Origin: AWTP1-13 sp963770295
GTDB taxonomy: Bacteria; Pseudomonadota; Alphaproteobacteria; Rhizobiales; Hyphomicrobiaceae
Reading direction: 5' to 3'
Assembly (NCBI GenBank): GCA_963770295.1
Contig: CAVYPA010000024.1
Span: 184,091-248,090 of the forward strand
Length of the DNA: 64,000 nt
The notes under the pieces are model-generated. The model was not told the origin of the DNA. It saw only the letters and a list, made by a program, of their open reading frames with translations, and did not search any database. Below are positions 9,199 to 17,899 of the stretch, piece by piece. Made by a program: the position numbers and the translations under genes. Numbering within the stretch: position 1 is the first letter of the stretch; each line of letters begins with the position of its first letter.

Positions 9199-10126
9199 CC
9201 AGGGTTGTGTATGCCGGAGGCGGAGCCTACCCCCGCCTCTGGCCGTCCTAAGATGGGTCATGTTTTCTCGACCACCGCATGCCTCTAGGAGGTCGCCACG
9301 GCGCTTCCCACCACCTCAAAAAACTTGGGCAAGCCCGGCCCTGTCGAGCTACGAAACTTCCCGAGTGCTCAAACCATCGGGCTGCCGTTCAAGCATGTTG
9401 GAGCCATTGCGGGCCGTCGACGTCTTTGCTGCGGTACGGCTGGCGTCCGCGGCGGACACGAAAAGAGTTGATGCGGTGCTTGCGCCGGCAGAGACGAGGG
9501 CCGCCACATAACGGTTGGTCAGATCGTCGAGGCGTGCGCCGAGCAACGGAAAGCCTCTTTATTCAGTTCGACCCCGGCCGGGGAGAAGTCGCGCTTGCCC
9601 ATGAACCAAGGTCGTAGGTCGTGGGAAGCGCTGCAGACGATCTGCGCCGGCCTGCGCTCATCGATAAGCGAGCGCAGGCGCATCGATGGTTTCTTGGATC
9701 GGAAGGCGTGCGCGCAGCGAGCATGCACGCAATCGATGAGGGGTCACCCCGCCGAGGGCGATCACTGATAAATGGCTCGCCGCCAACGCGCACGAACGGG
9801 CAAGATGCAGGTTGGCTCACGGTTCTCCTCGCGCCATGGCCCGCTGATTCTAGCGACGCGAAGCGGGCACGCGGCCAAGCCTTGCGCACTCGCGTGCGCA
9901 AAGTCTTGTGCCGGTTGAAGGTGGCCAAACAGAAAAACGGGCAGGTGCAAAGATGCCTCTCCACCGCCGCCGAGCCAGCCAATTGCAGCTCGCTGTCATG
10001 AAAGCCTTCGAGCAACTCGTGGGTCTCTTCAGATTTCATGGTGGCGACCCCATTATCGTCCTCGACGAGGGCGGCCGATACCGCCATCGCGCTCGGGAGA
10101 CGTCGCAAGGTCAAGCCGTCGAAGGG
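9199..10126. other. 928 bp without an assignable gene; weak broken frame on the minus strand
   Basis: Nothing here matches a family I know. On the minus strand, a frame from ATG 9602 (MGKRDFSPAGVELNKEAFR) reads on, after an apparent one-base loss near 9545, into LLGARLDDLTNRYVAALVSA and stops at 9349. This joined product of about 84 residues has protein-like composition and could be the remains of a small phasin-like or helical protein. A second minus-strand frame at 9970-10110 (MKSEETHELLEGFHDSEL) is similarly protein-like but degrades. Both are weak. Confidence 0.3.
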
Positions 10127-10405
10127 CTACGCCTTTCTCAGGCGCGCGCGCTCTTCGATTTCGGCCGCGGCGATGGCCCTCAGCAGCGCCCCGCTCAAGG
10201 CCTTGGCCGAATTGAGGGTCAGCTCGACGGCGGCGCGCGCAGCCGGCCCAAGGGTTTGATTGACAAAGTCGATGGTGATGGCTTCTTCCAGCAGGGCGTG
10301 ATGCGGGTGGTCGTAAGATACCACCGAGTGGGTGAGGGCGAACCATTCATCATTGCCCTTGCCGGCGCCCTCCGCCACCACGATCTCAACAATGGACGTG
10401 CACAT
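10127..10405 (-). CDS. DUF6295 family protein
   Basis: A 92-residue protein beginning MCTSIVEIVVAEGAGKGNDE. The pattern WF.LTH (WFALTHSVVSYDHPHHA), then IDFVNQTLGPAARAAVELT, matches the small DUF6295 family as I remember it. The start at 10405 is chosen because the family begins MCT; an in-frame start 54 bp upstream lies inside the preceding gene. It follows the dienelactone hydrolase gene by 8 bp on the same strand, so the two are surely one transcript. The function of the family is unknown. Confidence 0.75.
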   Translation of the reverse strand: MCTSIVEIVVAEGAGKGNDEWFALTHSVVSYDHPHHALLEEAITIDFVNQTLGPAARAAVELTLNSAKALSGALLRAIAAAEIEERARLRKA

Positions 10406-10413
10406 CCCGGTGC

Positions 10414-11160
10414 CTAGTTGGCCAAATGCTTTTGCAGAAATGCGAAAACCTTTTTCCACCCATCCAGCGCTTGCTCGACGCGGTACATGGGCCGGTCGTA
10501 ATAGAAGAAGCCGTGTCCGGCCCCTTCGTAGCGATGGAACTCGTATGTCTTGGCGTGCTTCTTGAGTTCGGCCTCGTGCGCGTCAACTTGCTCCGGGCTC
10601 GGCGCCCGGTCTTCATTGCCAAACAGGCCGAGCAAGGGACAAGACAAGTCCTTTGTGAACTCGATCGGGGCGATCGGCTGCTTTTCTGTCAGCTCTTCCT
10701 TACCCATCACCACGCGCCCGCCCCACAAGTCGACGACGGCATCGATGCTTTTGGTGTGGCAGGCAAACAGAAAGGCGTGACGCCCTCCCGAGCAGGTTCC
10801 CAATACGCCCACCTTACCATTGTGCCAGGGTTGCGCGGCGAGCCACGTCACGGCGCCCTCCGTGTCGCCAATGACTTGAGCGTCGGGCACGCCCCCCTCG
10901 GCGCGGACCTTGGCCGCGACGTCATCGGCTTTGCCTGCCCCGGCGCGGTGGTAGAGATTGTGATTGATGGCGGCATAACCGTGATGGGCAAACTTACGGG
11001 TCGTCTCCCGGTACCATTCGTCCCATCCCGGTGCATGATGAATGAGCACCATGCCGGGAAACGGACCCGGGCCCAACGGGCGGGCGACATAAGCCGAAAT
11101 CGGCTCGCTATGGTTGCCGTTGATAGACAGGGTTTCCGCAATCATACCTTGGTAGACCAT
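10414..11160 (-). CDS. Dienelactone hydrolase family protein
   Basis: Alpha/beta hydrolase (248 aa) of the dienelactone hydrolase family, cytoplasmic. The nucleophile elbow is GTCSGG with Cys123, the acid is probably the Asp in GNEDRAPS and the His is in GAGHGFF, giving the Cys-Asp-His triad of the family. ATG at 11160 is preferred over a longer frame because a GAGGTAGGGA ribosome site precedes it and the family starts here. It is the first gene of a pair with the DUF6295 gene. Natural substrate not predictable; carboxymethylenebutenolidase-type chemistry is the family norm. Confidence 0.9.
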   Translation of the reverse strand: MVYQGMIAETLSINGNHSEPISAYVARPLGPGPFPGMVLIHHAPGWDEWYRETTRKFAHHGYAAINHNLYHRAGAGKADDVAAKVRAEGGVPDAQVIGDTEGAVTWLAAQPWHNGKVGVLGTCSGGRHAFLFACHTKSIDAVVDLWGGRVVMGKEELTEKQPIAPIEFTKDLSCPLLGLFGNEDRAPSPEQVDAHEAELKKHAKTYEFHRYEGAGHGFFYYDRPMYRVEQALDGWKKVFAFLQKHLAN

Positions 11161-11296
11161 CGTCCCTACCTCTTTGCAATGTCGACGCCACGGGCCGCCA
11201 GCGCAGATAGGCAAGGCAGCCCCCAAAACTACCACATCCACTACCCACGCGGGATGCGAGCTTTCGCTCCGCGCGCCGTCGCCAATCGGCGCCCGA

Positions 11297-12004
11297 TCAT
11301 GCCGCCGCACCCACGCCACGCGCGGCGCGATCTACGGCTGCGCGCGCCAACAGGCGTGTGGAATTGAGGGTCGGCAGCACGGAGTTGGCAGCATTGATGA
11401 TCAGGGGCAGCTCGGTGCAACCCAGCACCACGGCATCGCATCGCTGCGCTTGCAATCGAGCGATCACGCGCTCAAGGTAGGCGACCGCATCAGGGTTGAC
11501 GACGCCGCAGACGAGCTCGTCCATGATGATGCGGTTGATCTCCTTGCGCTCGTCGGGGCTTGGGAGCACCCATTCCAGCCCGCGTGCCCTAAGTTTCTCC
11601 GGATAGACCGCGCTATCCACAAGCCAGCGCGTTCCCGTAAGCCCAAGGCGGTGGAAGCCGCGCGCGACCGCCGCCTCGGCGACCGCTTCGGCAATGTGCA
11701 GCCAGGGTCGAGGCAAGCGTGCCTCGATATGGGGGAGCGCCTGATGGATGGTATTGTCCGGGCAGATTAGGAAATCGGCGCCGATCCTTGCGAGCTTCTC
11801 GGCAGACGCGAGCATCAATTCGCCGACACCGCGCCAGTCCGCCCGATCCAAACATTGTACATATTGGGCCAACGAAGGCGTATGCATCGAGACCTCGGGA
11901 TGGCCGTAGCGCCCGAGCGGCTTTGCCGCCTCCAAGCATAGGGTCCGATAGCAAAGGGCTGCGCCCTCGGAAGAGCATGCAACAATACCGATGTGTTGTG
12001 CCAT
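11297..12004 (-). CDS. Aspartate/glutamate racemase family protein
   Basis: PLP-independent racemase of the Asp/Glu family (235 aa). The two catalytic cysteines expected for the family are at Cys10 (IVACSSEGA) and in VVLGCTELPLI near residue 196. The segment ICPDNTIHQALP corresponds to the usual CNTAH/CNT-x-H region but with D before N in place of C-N-T, so aspartate racemase specificity is not assured. It stands alone, 136 bp upstream of the dienelactone hydrolase on the same strand. Confidence 0.88.
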   Translation of the reverse strand: MAQHIGIVACSSEGAALCYRTLCLEAAKPLGRYGHPEVSMHTPSLAQYVQCLDRADWRGVGELMLASAEKLARIGADFLICPDNTIHQALPHIEARLPRPWLHIAEAVAEAAVARGFHRLGLTGTRWLVDSAVYPEKLRARGLEWVLPSPDERKEINRIIMDELVCGVVNPDAVAYLERVIARLQAQRCDAVVLGCTELPLIINAANSVLPTLNSTRLLARAAVDRAARGVGAAA

Positions 12005-12509
12005 TACGCCCGGGCTCCCTCCTACCGGATCAAATAGGATTGACTGAGAGCAATCTGCCCTTTGCGTTCTTTAGTCCCCTTTTCGCCGCGCCGATAGCGC
12101 ATTGGCAACCTGAGACTTATCGTAAAGCGCGAGGACAAGGGCGGGACGCGGGTCACCATTCCTTGCCAGTTCGATGGCATTGCCCTCGCGCTGCCTCAAT
12201 CATGACCGTTGTCGCGCACATGGCCAAGCCTGTCAGGCGCTGTTTTCGTCGCAAACTTTTTTGGCCCCGGGGATGCTGCCTCCGTCGCGAACGTCGGCGG
12301 TCCAGCCAGACAACGTGGTGCGGCGCCCGCAACCGATGGCCCGGTTAATGCTCGCTGCGCCGCAGCATGGGCTTTTGGAAGCACAAGCCCTTGCCTAGCT
12401 GGTCTCGGCCAGCCCCAGCGCGCCGGAGCCTGAGCCGTGGGGTTGCGCTCCAAGTGTCACGCGCGCCCTTTCACAGCGGTGGCACAACTGTGGCCTCAGC
12501 GCTTTGCCT
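12005..12509. other. Intergenic, about 505 bp
   Basis: Lies between the divergent racemase (minus) and a small membrane-protein gene (plus). It contains only short frames of arbitrary composition. The right end leads into the EcfG-like promoter at 12510. Confidence 0.4.
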
Positions 12510-12535
12510 GGAACACAGTGTGCAAAACGCGCGTT
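12510..12535 (+). promoter_or_regulatory. Candidate EcfG (general stress sigma factor) promoter
   Basis: GGAAC at 12510-12514 is followed by 17 bases and CGTT at 12532-12535, matching the alphaproteobacterial EcfG consensus GGAAC-N16/17-CGTT. It sits 28 bp before the ATG of the small membrane-protein gene in the right orientation. By chance about one such match is expected per window of this size on both strands, so position is the main support. Confidence 0.5.
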
Positions 12536-12563
12536 CCCCCCACAAGACCATGGGAGACACGAG

Positions 12564-12890
12564 ATGGATCAGAGACCCAACGATCGAATTCCGCCGCGTC
12601 CGGACGACCCGCTTCGAGATGATGGTGTTGCGCGTCCCTCACGCAGGGGGTGGGAGCGCGTTGCCCGTACCGAAGAGGGCGCCTGGAACTATATACCACT
12701 ACTCGTGGTAGCAGCCCTGATAGCCATTGGCGGCTGGTTGCTGATGGCCGCGGAACGTCCGACGACGCCGACGCCGAAAACAACCGAAAACGTTCCTAAC
12801 GCGACAGCTCCAGCGCGGCCAACGCCAAATAATGCAACGCCGCAACCAACCACTCCGGCGCCCGCGCCGGCTCCAGCCACAAAGCCCTAA
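12564..12890 (+). CDS. Small single-pass membrane protein with Pro/Thr-rich tail
   Basis: A 108-residue protein starting MDQRPNDRIPPRPDDP. A GGGAGACACGAG ribosome-site region sits just before the ATG at 12564. One membrane segment (YIPLLVVAALIAIGGWLL, about residues 51-68) separates a polar N-terminus from a Pro/Thr/Ala-rich C-terminus ending PAPAPAPATKP. This N-in, disordered-tail layout suggests an envelope or stress protein; no family was recognised. It is preceded by a candidate EcfG promoter and followed closely by a strong intrinsic terminator, so it appears to be a complete one-gene transcription unit. Confidence 0.7.
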   Translation: MDQRPNDRIPPRPDDPLRDDGVARPSRRGWERVARTEEGAWNYIPLLVVAALIAIGGWLLMAAERPTTPTPKTTENVPNATAPARPTPNNATPQPTTPAPAPAPATKP

Positions 12891-12915
12891 GCGGCTCAAG
12901 GGTCCCGTAGGAAGG

Positions 12916-12944
12916 GCTCCGCCACTCGGCGGAGCTTTTCTTTT
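12916..12944 (+). terminator. Intrinsic terminator
   Basis: Perfect 8-bp stem GCTCCGCC (12916-12923) and GGCGGAGC (12928-12935) with a 4-base loop, followed by TTTTCTTTT. It lies 26 bp past the stop of the small membrane-protein gene. Confidence 0.85.
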
Positions 12945-13084
12945 GGCCTTTCGGGCTGCGCCGAGGCACGCCAAGGCGACAATGAAGGCAGGAGCCGTGG
13001 CCGCCCGATCGGCGTCCTCCAGCCTTCTCGCCTATCCACGGGCGCATAGTAGAGAGAGATATCCAGTGCACCCGGCAAAGCCTG

Positions 13085-13141
13085 CTGTTTCCAGACTTCA
13101 CTCTTGAAACTATCGCCGTAAGCGGTGGCGGCATCCGCTTA
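13085..13141 (+). pseudogene. N-terminal scrap of a dehalogenase-like alpha/beta hydrolase
   Basis: Translation gives LFPDFTLETIAVSGGGIRL, nearly the same as residues 2-20 of the intact fluoroacetate-dehalogenase-like enzyme encoded at 26565 (LFPGFNLKTVAVSGGGIRL). The DNA match is strongest at 13112-13140, where the block encoding IAVSGGGIRL differs at only a base or two. A stop follows at 13163 and no further hydrolase sequence is present, so this is a leftover of a duplicated or transposed copy. Confidence 0.7.
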
Positions 13142-13278
13142 AACGATGCTCGCCTATGTTCGTGAGTGTCTAAAAAAGCCCGCGCCTGCACTGTGGATAC
13201 GAACTTTCATTGTCTCCCACTGTTAGCGATAGTAGGCCCATATCCACGCTTCGGGGATAGGTAGGGGGATGGGTATAC

Positions 13279-14383
13279 ATGGTGCGCGAGCTCGATCGGC
13301 TAACTAACAAAGCGACCGAGGCGAAGAACGTAAAAGGCTACTACCCGGGCGGCGACGGGCTCTATCTGCAGGTGACGGCGACCGTGGCCAAGTCGTGAGT
13401 GTTCCGGTGGAAACGCGGCGGCCGGTCGCGCGACACGGGGCTGGGGGCGACCCCGCGAATTGCCGCCCGAGACGCCGCAGCGGCGCAGAAGCGGCTCGCA
13501 GAGGCGCGCGGGACAACCTTCAAGGAATGCGCCGAGAAGCTCAACGCGCACGAGAGCGCCTGGTGCAACGCCAAGCACCGGCAGCAATGGCGCAACACGC
13601 TGGCCACCTACGGCTACCCCGTGCACGGCGACGTGCCCGTGGCCGCCATCGATACGGCCCTCGTGCTCAAAGTGATCGAGCCCATTTGGCAGAGCAGAAC
13701 AGAAACCGCAAACTGGGTGCGGCGGGCGCATCGAACGCGTCCTATCATCCGCCAAGGCCCGGGGATTGCGCGACGGCGAGAACCCGCAACGTGGCGCGGC
13801 CATCTCGCCGTGATCCTGCCCGCCCAATCCAAGATCGCCGCCATCGAGCATCACCCAGCGCTGCCCTACAAGGACGTGCCGGCGTTCATGGCGCGGCCGC
13901 GGGCCACGCAAGGCGTCACCGCGCGCGCTCTCGAGTTCACCATTTTGACGGCAGCGCGCGCGGACGAAACGATCGGCGCCTTGTTCGACGAGTTCGACGT
14001 GGCAGCCAAAGTGTGGACGGTTCGCGCCGGCCGCACGAAAGCCGGCAAAGAGCACCGCGTACCGCTCTGCGATCGCGCCATCGCCATCGTCAAAGAAATG
14101 GGACGCAGCCCGGCTCAATGCGTTCGTATTCCCCGGCCTCGAGCGCGACGAGCCGCTTTCCGGCATGGCCCTGTGGCTGTTGTTGCAGAGCATGCGCCGA
14201 GACATCACCGTGCACGGCTTCCGATCCAGCTTCCGCAATTCGGCCGGTGAAGAGACCAACGCAGCCCACGACGTTTGCGAGGCCGCGTTGTCGCACACTC
14301 GCCGGGACAAAGTGCATGCCGCCTACCAGTGAGGCGACCTGTTCGAGAAGCGTCGCCAGTTGATGCGAGCGTGGGCCGCGTAG
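13279..14383 (+). pseudogene. Tyrosine recombinase (P4-type integrase), inactivated
   Basis: The frame from ATG 13279 opens MVRELDRLTNKATEAKN and reaches GLYLQVTATVAKS, the arm-binding DUF4102 domain. It is cut by TGA at 13396-13398, where the family has Trp. The same frame resumes as VFRWKRGGRSRD and passes through the core-binding domain (FKECAEKLNAHESAW). A frameshifted patch follows around 13715-13790. The frame then returns for the catalytic domain (LEFTILTAARADETIGA holds the first catalytic Arg; KAGKEHRVPL). Near 14105 it shifts again; the other frame carries HGFRSSFRN (H-x-x-R) and RRDKVHAAYQ with the nucleophile Tyr, then TGA at 14330. At least four lesions, so surely dead. It probably once mobilised the surrounding island; no att repeats or adjacent tRNA were seen. 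Confidence 0.88.
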
Positions 14384-14492
14384 TGCGCGCCGCCGGCTAG
14401 CGCGGCGCGGAGGGCAAGGCCCGAAAAGCCGAAGCGATCGGCGCCACGCCGCGCCAAAGCACACGCAGCGTGACGTTAGGGCAGGTTTTATT

Positions 14493-14807
14493 ATGAACGA
14501 CGACTACAAATCCCAGACCACAGTCGTCCTCTCTTTTTTGGACGACGCCCGCCGTCTGATCGAAGCTGGCAAGGTCCGTCGCTGGGTAGTTTTTAAGTGG
14601 ACTGCCGCCATCAACATCCTTCTCACCACAGCCCTTTTTGCTCAAACCAAACCACCCATCACACCCTACGCCTTCTTCATCATGTCTCTAATCGTCTCCG
14701 TAATGGGCGGACTGCGCCCGGGCATAGTCCGCGACCTGCGTAAGCAGGTGGCTATTCTCGAGCAGGAAATTGCTGAATTGAAGCAGGTCCGATCCGGTCG
14801 GGGTTAA
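14493..14807 (+). CDS. Hypothetical two-helix membrane protein
   Basis: A 104-residue protein beginning MNDDYKSQTTVVLSFLDDAR. Two membrane segments are visible (VFKWTAAINILLTTALF about residues 32-48 and YAFFIMSLIVSVMGGL about 58-73), then a short coiled coil (LRKQVAILEQEIAELKQV). It lies directly downstream of the dead integrase on the same strand. The frame is intact, but its ribosome site is weak. No family recognised; it may be island cargo. Confidence 0.6.
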   Translation: MNDDYKSQTTVVLSFLDDARRLIEAGKVRRWVVFKWTAAINILLTTALFAQTKPPITPYAFFIMSLIVSVMGGLRPGIVRDLRKQVAILEQEIAELKQVRSGRG

Positions 14808-15111
14808 CCCTCCACTGCACCCCTCGCCACGATTTTGGCGCGCGCGTCATCCCAGATGCGTCGGCGCCAGTGATTGATCCGCGCACCAAGCCAGCCTCGC
14901 TGCCAGCGCGCCGGAATGAATTCGGTGTCCGCCACTTTAGCCCCCCGTTCCCGAGCCACCCGATTGGGCGTCAGCCTCGATGCACTTGTACAGCAATGGG
15001 CCCTCACGCTCAGTGCGCTCGACCTCCGTAAACTGGGGATAACGCGTGGACCTTGGCGCTCTGGGTTCGGAAAGACGTTATTTTTGCAACGGCTCGTCCG
15101 ACCAACGAGCC
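14808..15111. other. Gap of 304 bp
   Basis: No gene assigned. On the minus strand, a frame ending at 14804 carries protein-like text (ARWQRGWLGARINHWRRR) that could be the end of another decayed gene, but I do not recognise it. Confidence 0.3.
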
Positions 15112-15668
15112 TCACGGGGCGCCTTTCCCTTCGCACACCGGGCGCCCCTTTTTTGGGCTGAACCGACCTATTTCAATGTCCTCCGGCGCGGGAAGCTTGG
15201 CGGGCGCGGTGCGGGCATCGGCAACCATCAGACTGGCATCGACCGCGAAGCCTTCGCCGCCGACAAATCCTGCCACGACGCACCTCTCCACTACATGCTC
15301 GAACACGCACCAGAAAATGTCGCTTTCGCGAAAGCGCCCGTTTCTGGCACGCGAGAACGCCGAATGGTCCGCGATCGCATCCTCGATGCTCAGGCCACCT
15401 GTACGCCAAGTTCACCTGCACCTCGCGGCACAGCAGCCGTTCCGAGAGGACGGCGAACACGTAGCCGAGGATGAGCATCCTGATCATGAGAACCGGATCA
15501 ATCGAGGGGCGGCCAAGGTTGGAGTAGTAGGGCGCCAACTCGCCGTGCACCCACGACAGGTCCAGCACAACCGCGATCTCGCGTACCCGGTGATCGCTTT
15601 GGGACTACGTCATCGAGACAGAACCAATAGAACAGCTGCCCCTGATCCAGGTTGAGCCGCCCCATCAT
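15112..15668 (-). pseudogene. IS1182/IS5-like transposase remnant
   Basis: The frame begins at ATG 15668 with MMGRLNLDQGQLFYWFCLDD. After a frame change comes LDLSWVHGELAPYYSNLGRP, followed by SIDPVLMIRMLILGYVF, LSERLLC and VNLAYRW: the DUF772 N-terminal domain of IS1182-type transposases. A second frame change leads to FEHVVERCVVAGFVGGEGFA and VDASLMVADAR, which begins the DDE region with its first Asp. The remaining catalytic half is missing. No terminal inverted repeats were identified. At least two frameshifts plus truncation, so it cannot move itself. Confidence 0.8.
15116..15154 (+). terminator. Terminator-like inverted repeat
   Basis: GGGGCGCC (15116-15123) and GGCGCCCC (15141-15148) form a perfect 8-bp stem with a 17-base loop, followed by six T residues. 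It lies inside the transposase remnant and would act on plus-strand transcripts coming from the 14493 gene. The long loop lowers confidence. Confidence 0.4.
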
Positions 15669-15852
15669 TGTCAGCCCCCGCTGTCGCCTCACCTCTCGGC
15701 GGTGAATTAGGGTTCGCGGCTCACCGCAACCGACTTCTGCAAAATCTGCCAGGTCCGGACTCATGCGCCGCAGCAAACGTCGTCTATGACTTGCGCAATT
15801 GCAAATCCCCTCGCGCGTCGGCCGCCGCGTCAGTTAGGCTTTGATCCCTTCG

Positions 15853-16041
15853 CTAAGAAACGGCGCAAAATTCGAGTTCACGCAGTTCACTCGCGGCTTC
15901 CCGGATGACGGTGATGACCCCATGCAAGGCAAGCGCGGCCATAACGCTAGCAACAATCACGTCCGGCCAACCGGTGCCCGTGCCGAAACACGCCAAGCGT
16001 GGAAAGCAAGACCGCAAGCTTGCCCAGACTTCCGTCATCAC
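15853..16041 (-). pseudogene. C-terminal fragment of a CDF-family cation efflux transporter
   Basis: A 62-codon frame contains GTGTGWPDVIVASVMAALAL then HGVITVIREAASELRE. This matches the last membrane helix of cation diffusion facilitator (CzcD-like) exporters, where the helix opens with a G-W-P-D motif. The upstream four to five helices are absent, so this is a truncated leftover in the decayed zone. The frame stops in CAVS shortly after the helix. Confidence 0.65.
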
Positions 16042-16141
16042 GCTTTTGCGCTCATCTCAACAGGCGCCGTGCCGATCGGCAGCGCTCTTCAATCGCAAAC
16101 GGCTGACTCCCAAGCAACCAGCATTGTAGATCTTTGGCAGA

Positions 16142-16270
16142 CTAGCTGAGAGGACGATCGGCTTTGTTCAGCCACTTCCCGGGAATTTCGAGCCTGCACC
16201 GCACTCCCTCCGGGGCAAACACAAAGTCGACCACGCCGCCGAGCTCGTAGGGGATGAGGTCTTTGAACAC
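16142..16270 (-). pseudogene. C-terminal fragment of an HWE histidine kinase
   Basis: The minus strand from 16270 reads VFKDLIPYELGGVVDFVFAP and then EGVRCRLEIPGKWLNKADRP before a TAG at 16142-16144. This corresponds closely to the last about 42 residues of the ATP-binding domains of the two full HWE kinases in this window (RDLIPYEFGG.. and RDLIPYELGG..). No upstream kinase sequence precedes it. It is a third, dead paralogue. Confidence 0.8.
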
Positions 16271-16339
16271 CTGCAAATCCGCGTCGCGTAGGATCCGTGA
16301 TTTTTCTGCGGCTACGATAATGCGCTGGGCAGGACCGGC

Positions 16340-16483
16340 CTAGCCGGGGGGAGCCCATGCGAATGAAGGATCCTGAGGCCCATACCACCCCGGGACTCGG
16401 TGGTCTGCGACAGATAGCGCCGAGATCCAAACAAAGAAAGACACGAAAAACGACAACGCTAGCGCCGAAGTGGCCGTCCTCAT
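16340..16483 (-). CDS. Small exported or membrane peptide, 47 aa
   Basis: ATG at 16483 follows a GGAAGGA ribosome site by about 8 bp. The first 26 residues (MRTATSALALSFFVSFFVWI, then SALSVA) form a signal peptide or membrane anchor. The rest is DHRVPGWYGPQDPSFAWAPP plus a final Gly, rich in Pro, Trp and aromatic residues. The site and composition support a real gene; no family was recognised. Confidence 0.45.
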   Translation of the reverse strand: MRTATSALALSFFVSFFVWISALSVADHRVPGWYGPQDPSFAWAPPG

Positions 16484-17187
16484 GGGCGTCGTCCTTCCGC
16501 TTAAAGTGAGCTACCTCGCACGCTGAGCATGTCACCATCCTTCGCGTTCGCTTGAAAGCCGGGATGTTTGCGGAGGAGGGCGTAGGGGTTGGCCCTAAGG
16601 GCACCAACGATGGAATGGCTGGTTAGGGGTAGCCAGTTGCAGGTGGCCAAACCCGCAGCGGCGAGACGACAGTGTGCGGTCCCGTACACAAGAGGCCCTC
16701 GAGTCTGTCGTTGGTCGCGCGAAAAGCGCGGCGAGCCATTTTTGGCACCCCCCAAAAAACGAAGTAAAAATGAGGTGGCCTTTGCGTGTGTTAAGAGAAA
16801 AGGGAAGGCGGCGGCTCGCCTGACAGCCCGACGTGGTGTCGACGCCTAAGGGTGCCTTCTGGATACGTGCCTATGCCATTGATTGACTTAGGACTGTTCC
16901 ATTCAGACGTCCGAAGGACCCCCAGCAACAGACCGAGTTAGCGCAACTTAGCGCGAACGGACCATGGACGAACTCATACAGCGCAGCCCTTGTCGAATGG
17001 GAGTGACAAATCCCGATCGGCGCCAGCCTGCTTGTCATCGGCTTGCGTTCAGCTGCGGGCCGTGACCTGCACGGCCATCGTCCGACCTCGTCAGGTAGGT
17101 TTGCTCTCTCACGACGGCTGTTTCCTTCCATTCCTGGAAGATAATTCGCAGCCACGACAAGCATACCGCTGGGAACAGGAGAATAAG
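16484..17187. other. About 700 bp with no recognised gene
   Basis: Contains a minus-strand frame (16501-16755) with some protein-like text (LLRKHPGFQANAKDGDML), but no family, start signal or context supports it. Base composition becomes more AT-rich toward the DUF6010-like gene, in keeping with an accessory region. Confidence 0.3.
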
Positions 17188-17673
17188 ATGGAACCTACAT
17201 CGAGTGCAGTCGGACTCGTAGTGATCGTGGCACTCTACATCACTATCGGCGTGATGTCGGCCGCTGGATCGATATATATATCGAACTCGATTTTTAGCGC
17301 AAAGGCAGAGCAGATATTTTTTGGATTGTTTCTTATCCCAATCGCCGGTTTCTATTTGGCCTTCACAGCTTACTTTGGAGATAAGGATGCGTGGCAGATA
17401 GAAGCGACGGCAGTCGCAGTGTTTGCTCTTTTTGGCCTAGTGGGAGTCCGAGTTTCATCGGCCCTCATAGTCGGATACCTGCTACACGGCCTATGGGACG
17501 CGGTCCACGAGTTCAACGCTCATGCTGGCGGTTCTCTATTGGGCCCTCGTCAGACCACATCAGTGCCTTTAGCTTACGGCTTCTTTTGCGCCACATATGA
17601 CTTTCTAATGGCAGCGTATTTCTACACTCGCCGCAATCACTGGCACGCAGCCTGGAGGCTCAGCGGCAGATGA
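17188..17673 (+). CDS. Multi-pass membrane protein, DUF6010-like
   Basis: A 161-residue protein starting MEPTSSAVGLVVIVALYITI; AGGAG at 17177-17181, 6 bp before the ATG, fixes the start. Five hydrophobic segments are visible. The sequence YLLHGLWDAVHEFNAHAGG, followed later by YGFFCATYDFLMAAYFY, resembles the LLHTAWDVVHH-type signature of DUF6010 membrane proteins. Its DNA is clearly poorer in G+C than its neighbours (TCGATATATATATCGAA near 17268), suggesting acquisition from elsewhere. It stands alone between decayed genes; function unknown. Confidence 0.7.
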   Translation: MEPTSSAVGLVVIVALYITIGVMSAAGSIYISNSIFSAKAEQIFFGLFLIPIAGFYLAFTAYFGDKDAWQIEATAVAVFALFGLVGVRVSSALIVGYLLHGLWDAVHEFNAHAGGSLLGPRQTTSVPLAYGFFCATYDFLMAAYFYTRRNHWHAAWRLSGR

Positions 17674-17899
17674 ACTATCAGATGATCTCGCACAGGCTGC
17701 TCTGGTGATTGCTGCATTGCGATTGCGAGTTCCGGATCGGGTCACATGAACGGGCCTGGGTCAGACTAGGCGACCACGTCTCAAGTCCCTCCGATAACCG
17801 ACGAAATCGCTGCGGCACAACGAACGGAGGTGAGCGCATTGAGGCCATTGCTAGCTGCACTTCAAGAACGATAAAGCGGTGGGCATCACGTATCAGTGG

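Noticed and set aside
9563..10114. 183-codon minus-strand frame
   Set aside because: Cys/Arg/Ser-rich text after the first 50 residues and no ribosome site; treated only as possible remnants.
10426..11367. 313-codon plus-strand frame opposite the dienelactone hydrolase
   Set aside because: Shadow of a conserved hydrolase gene, no family features of its own.
13180..13278. tRNA gene as the integrase attachment site
   Set aside because: No cloverleaf or T-loop sequence could be found upstream of the integrase.
13395..14363. 322-codon alternative frame over the integrase
   Set aside because: Arg/Ser-rich out-of-frame text; the recombinase motifs lie in the other frames.
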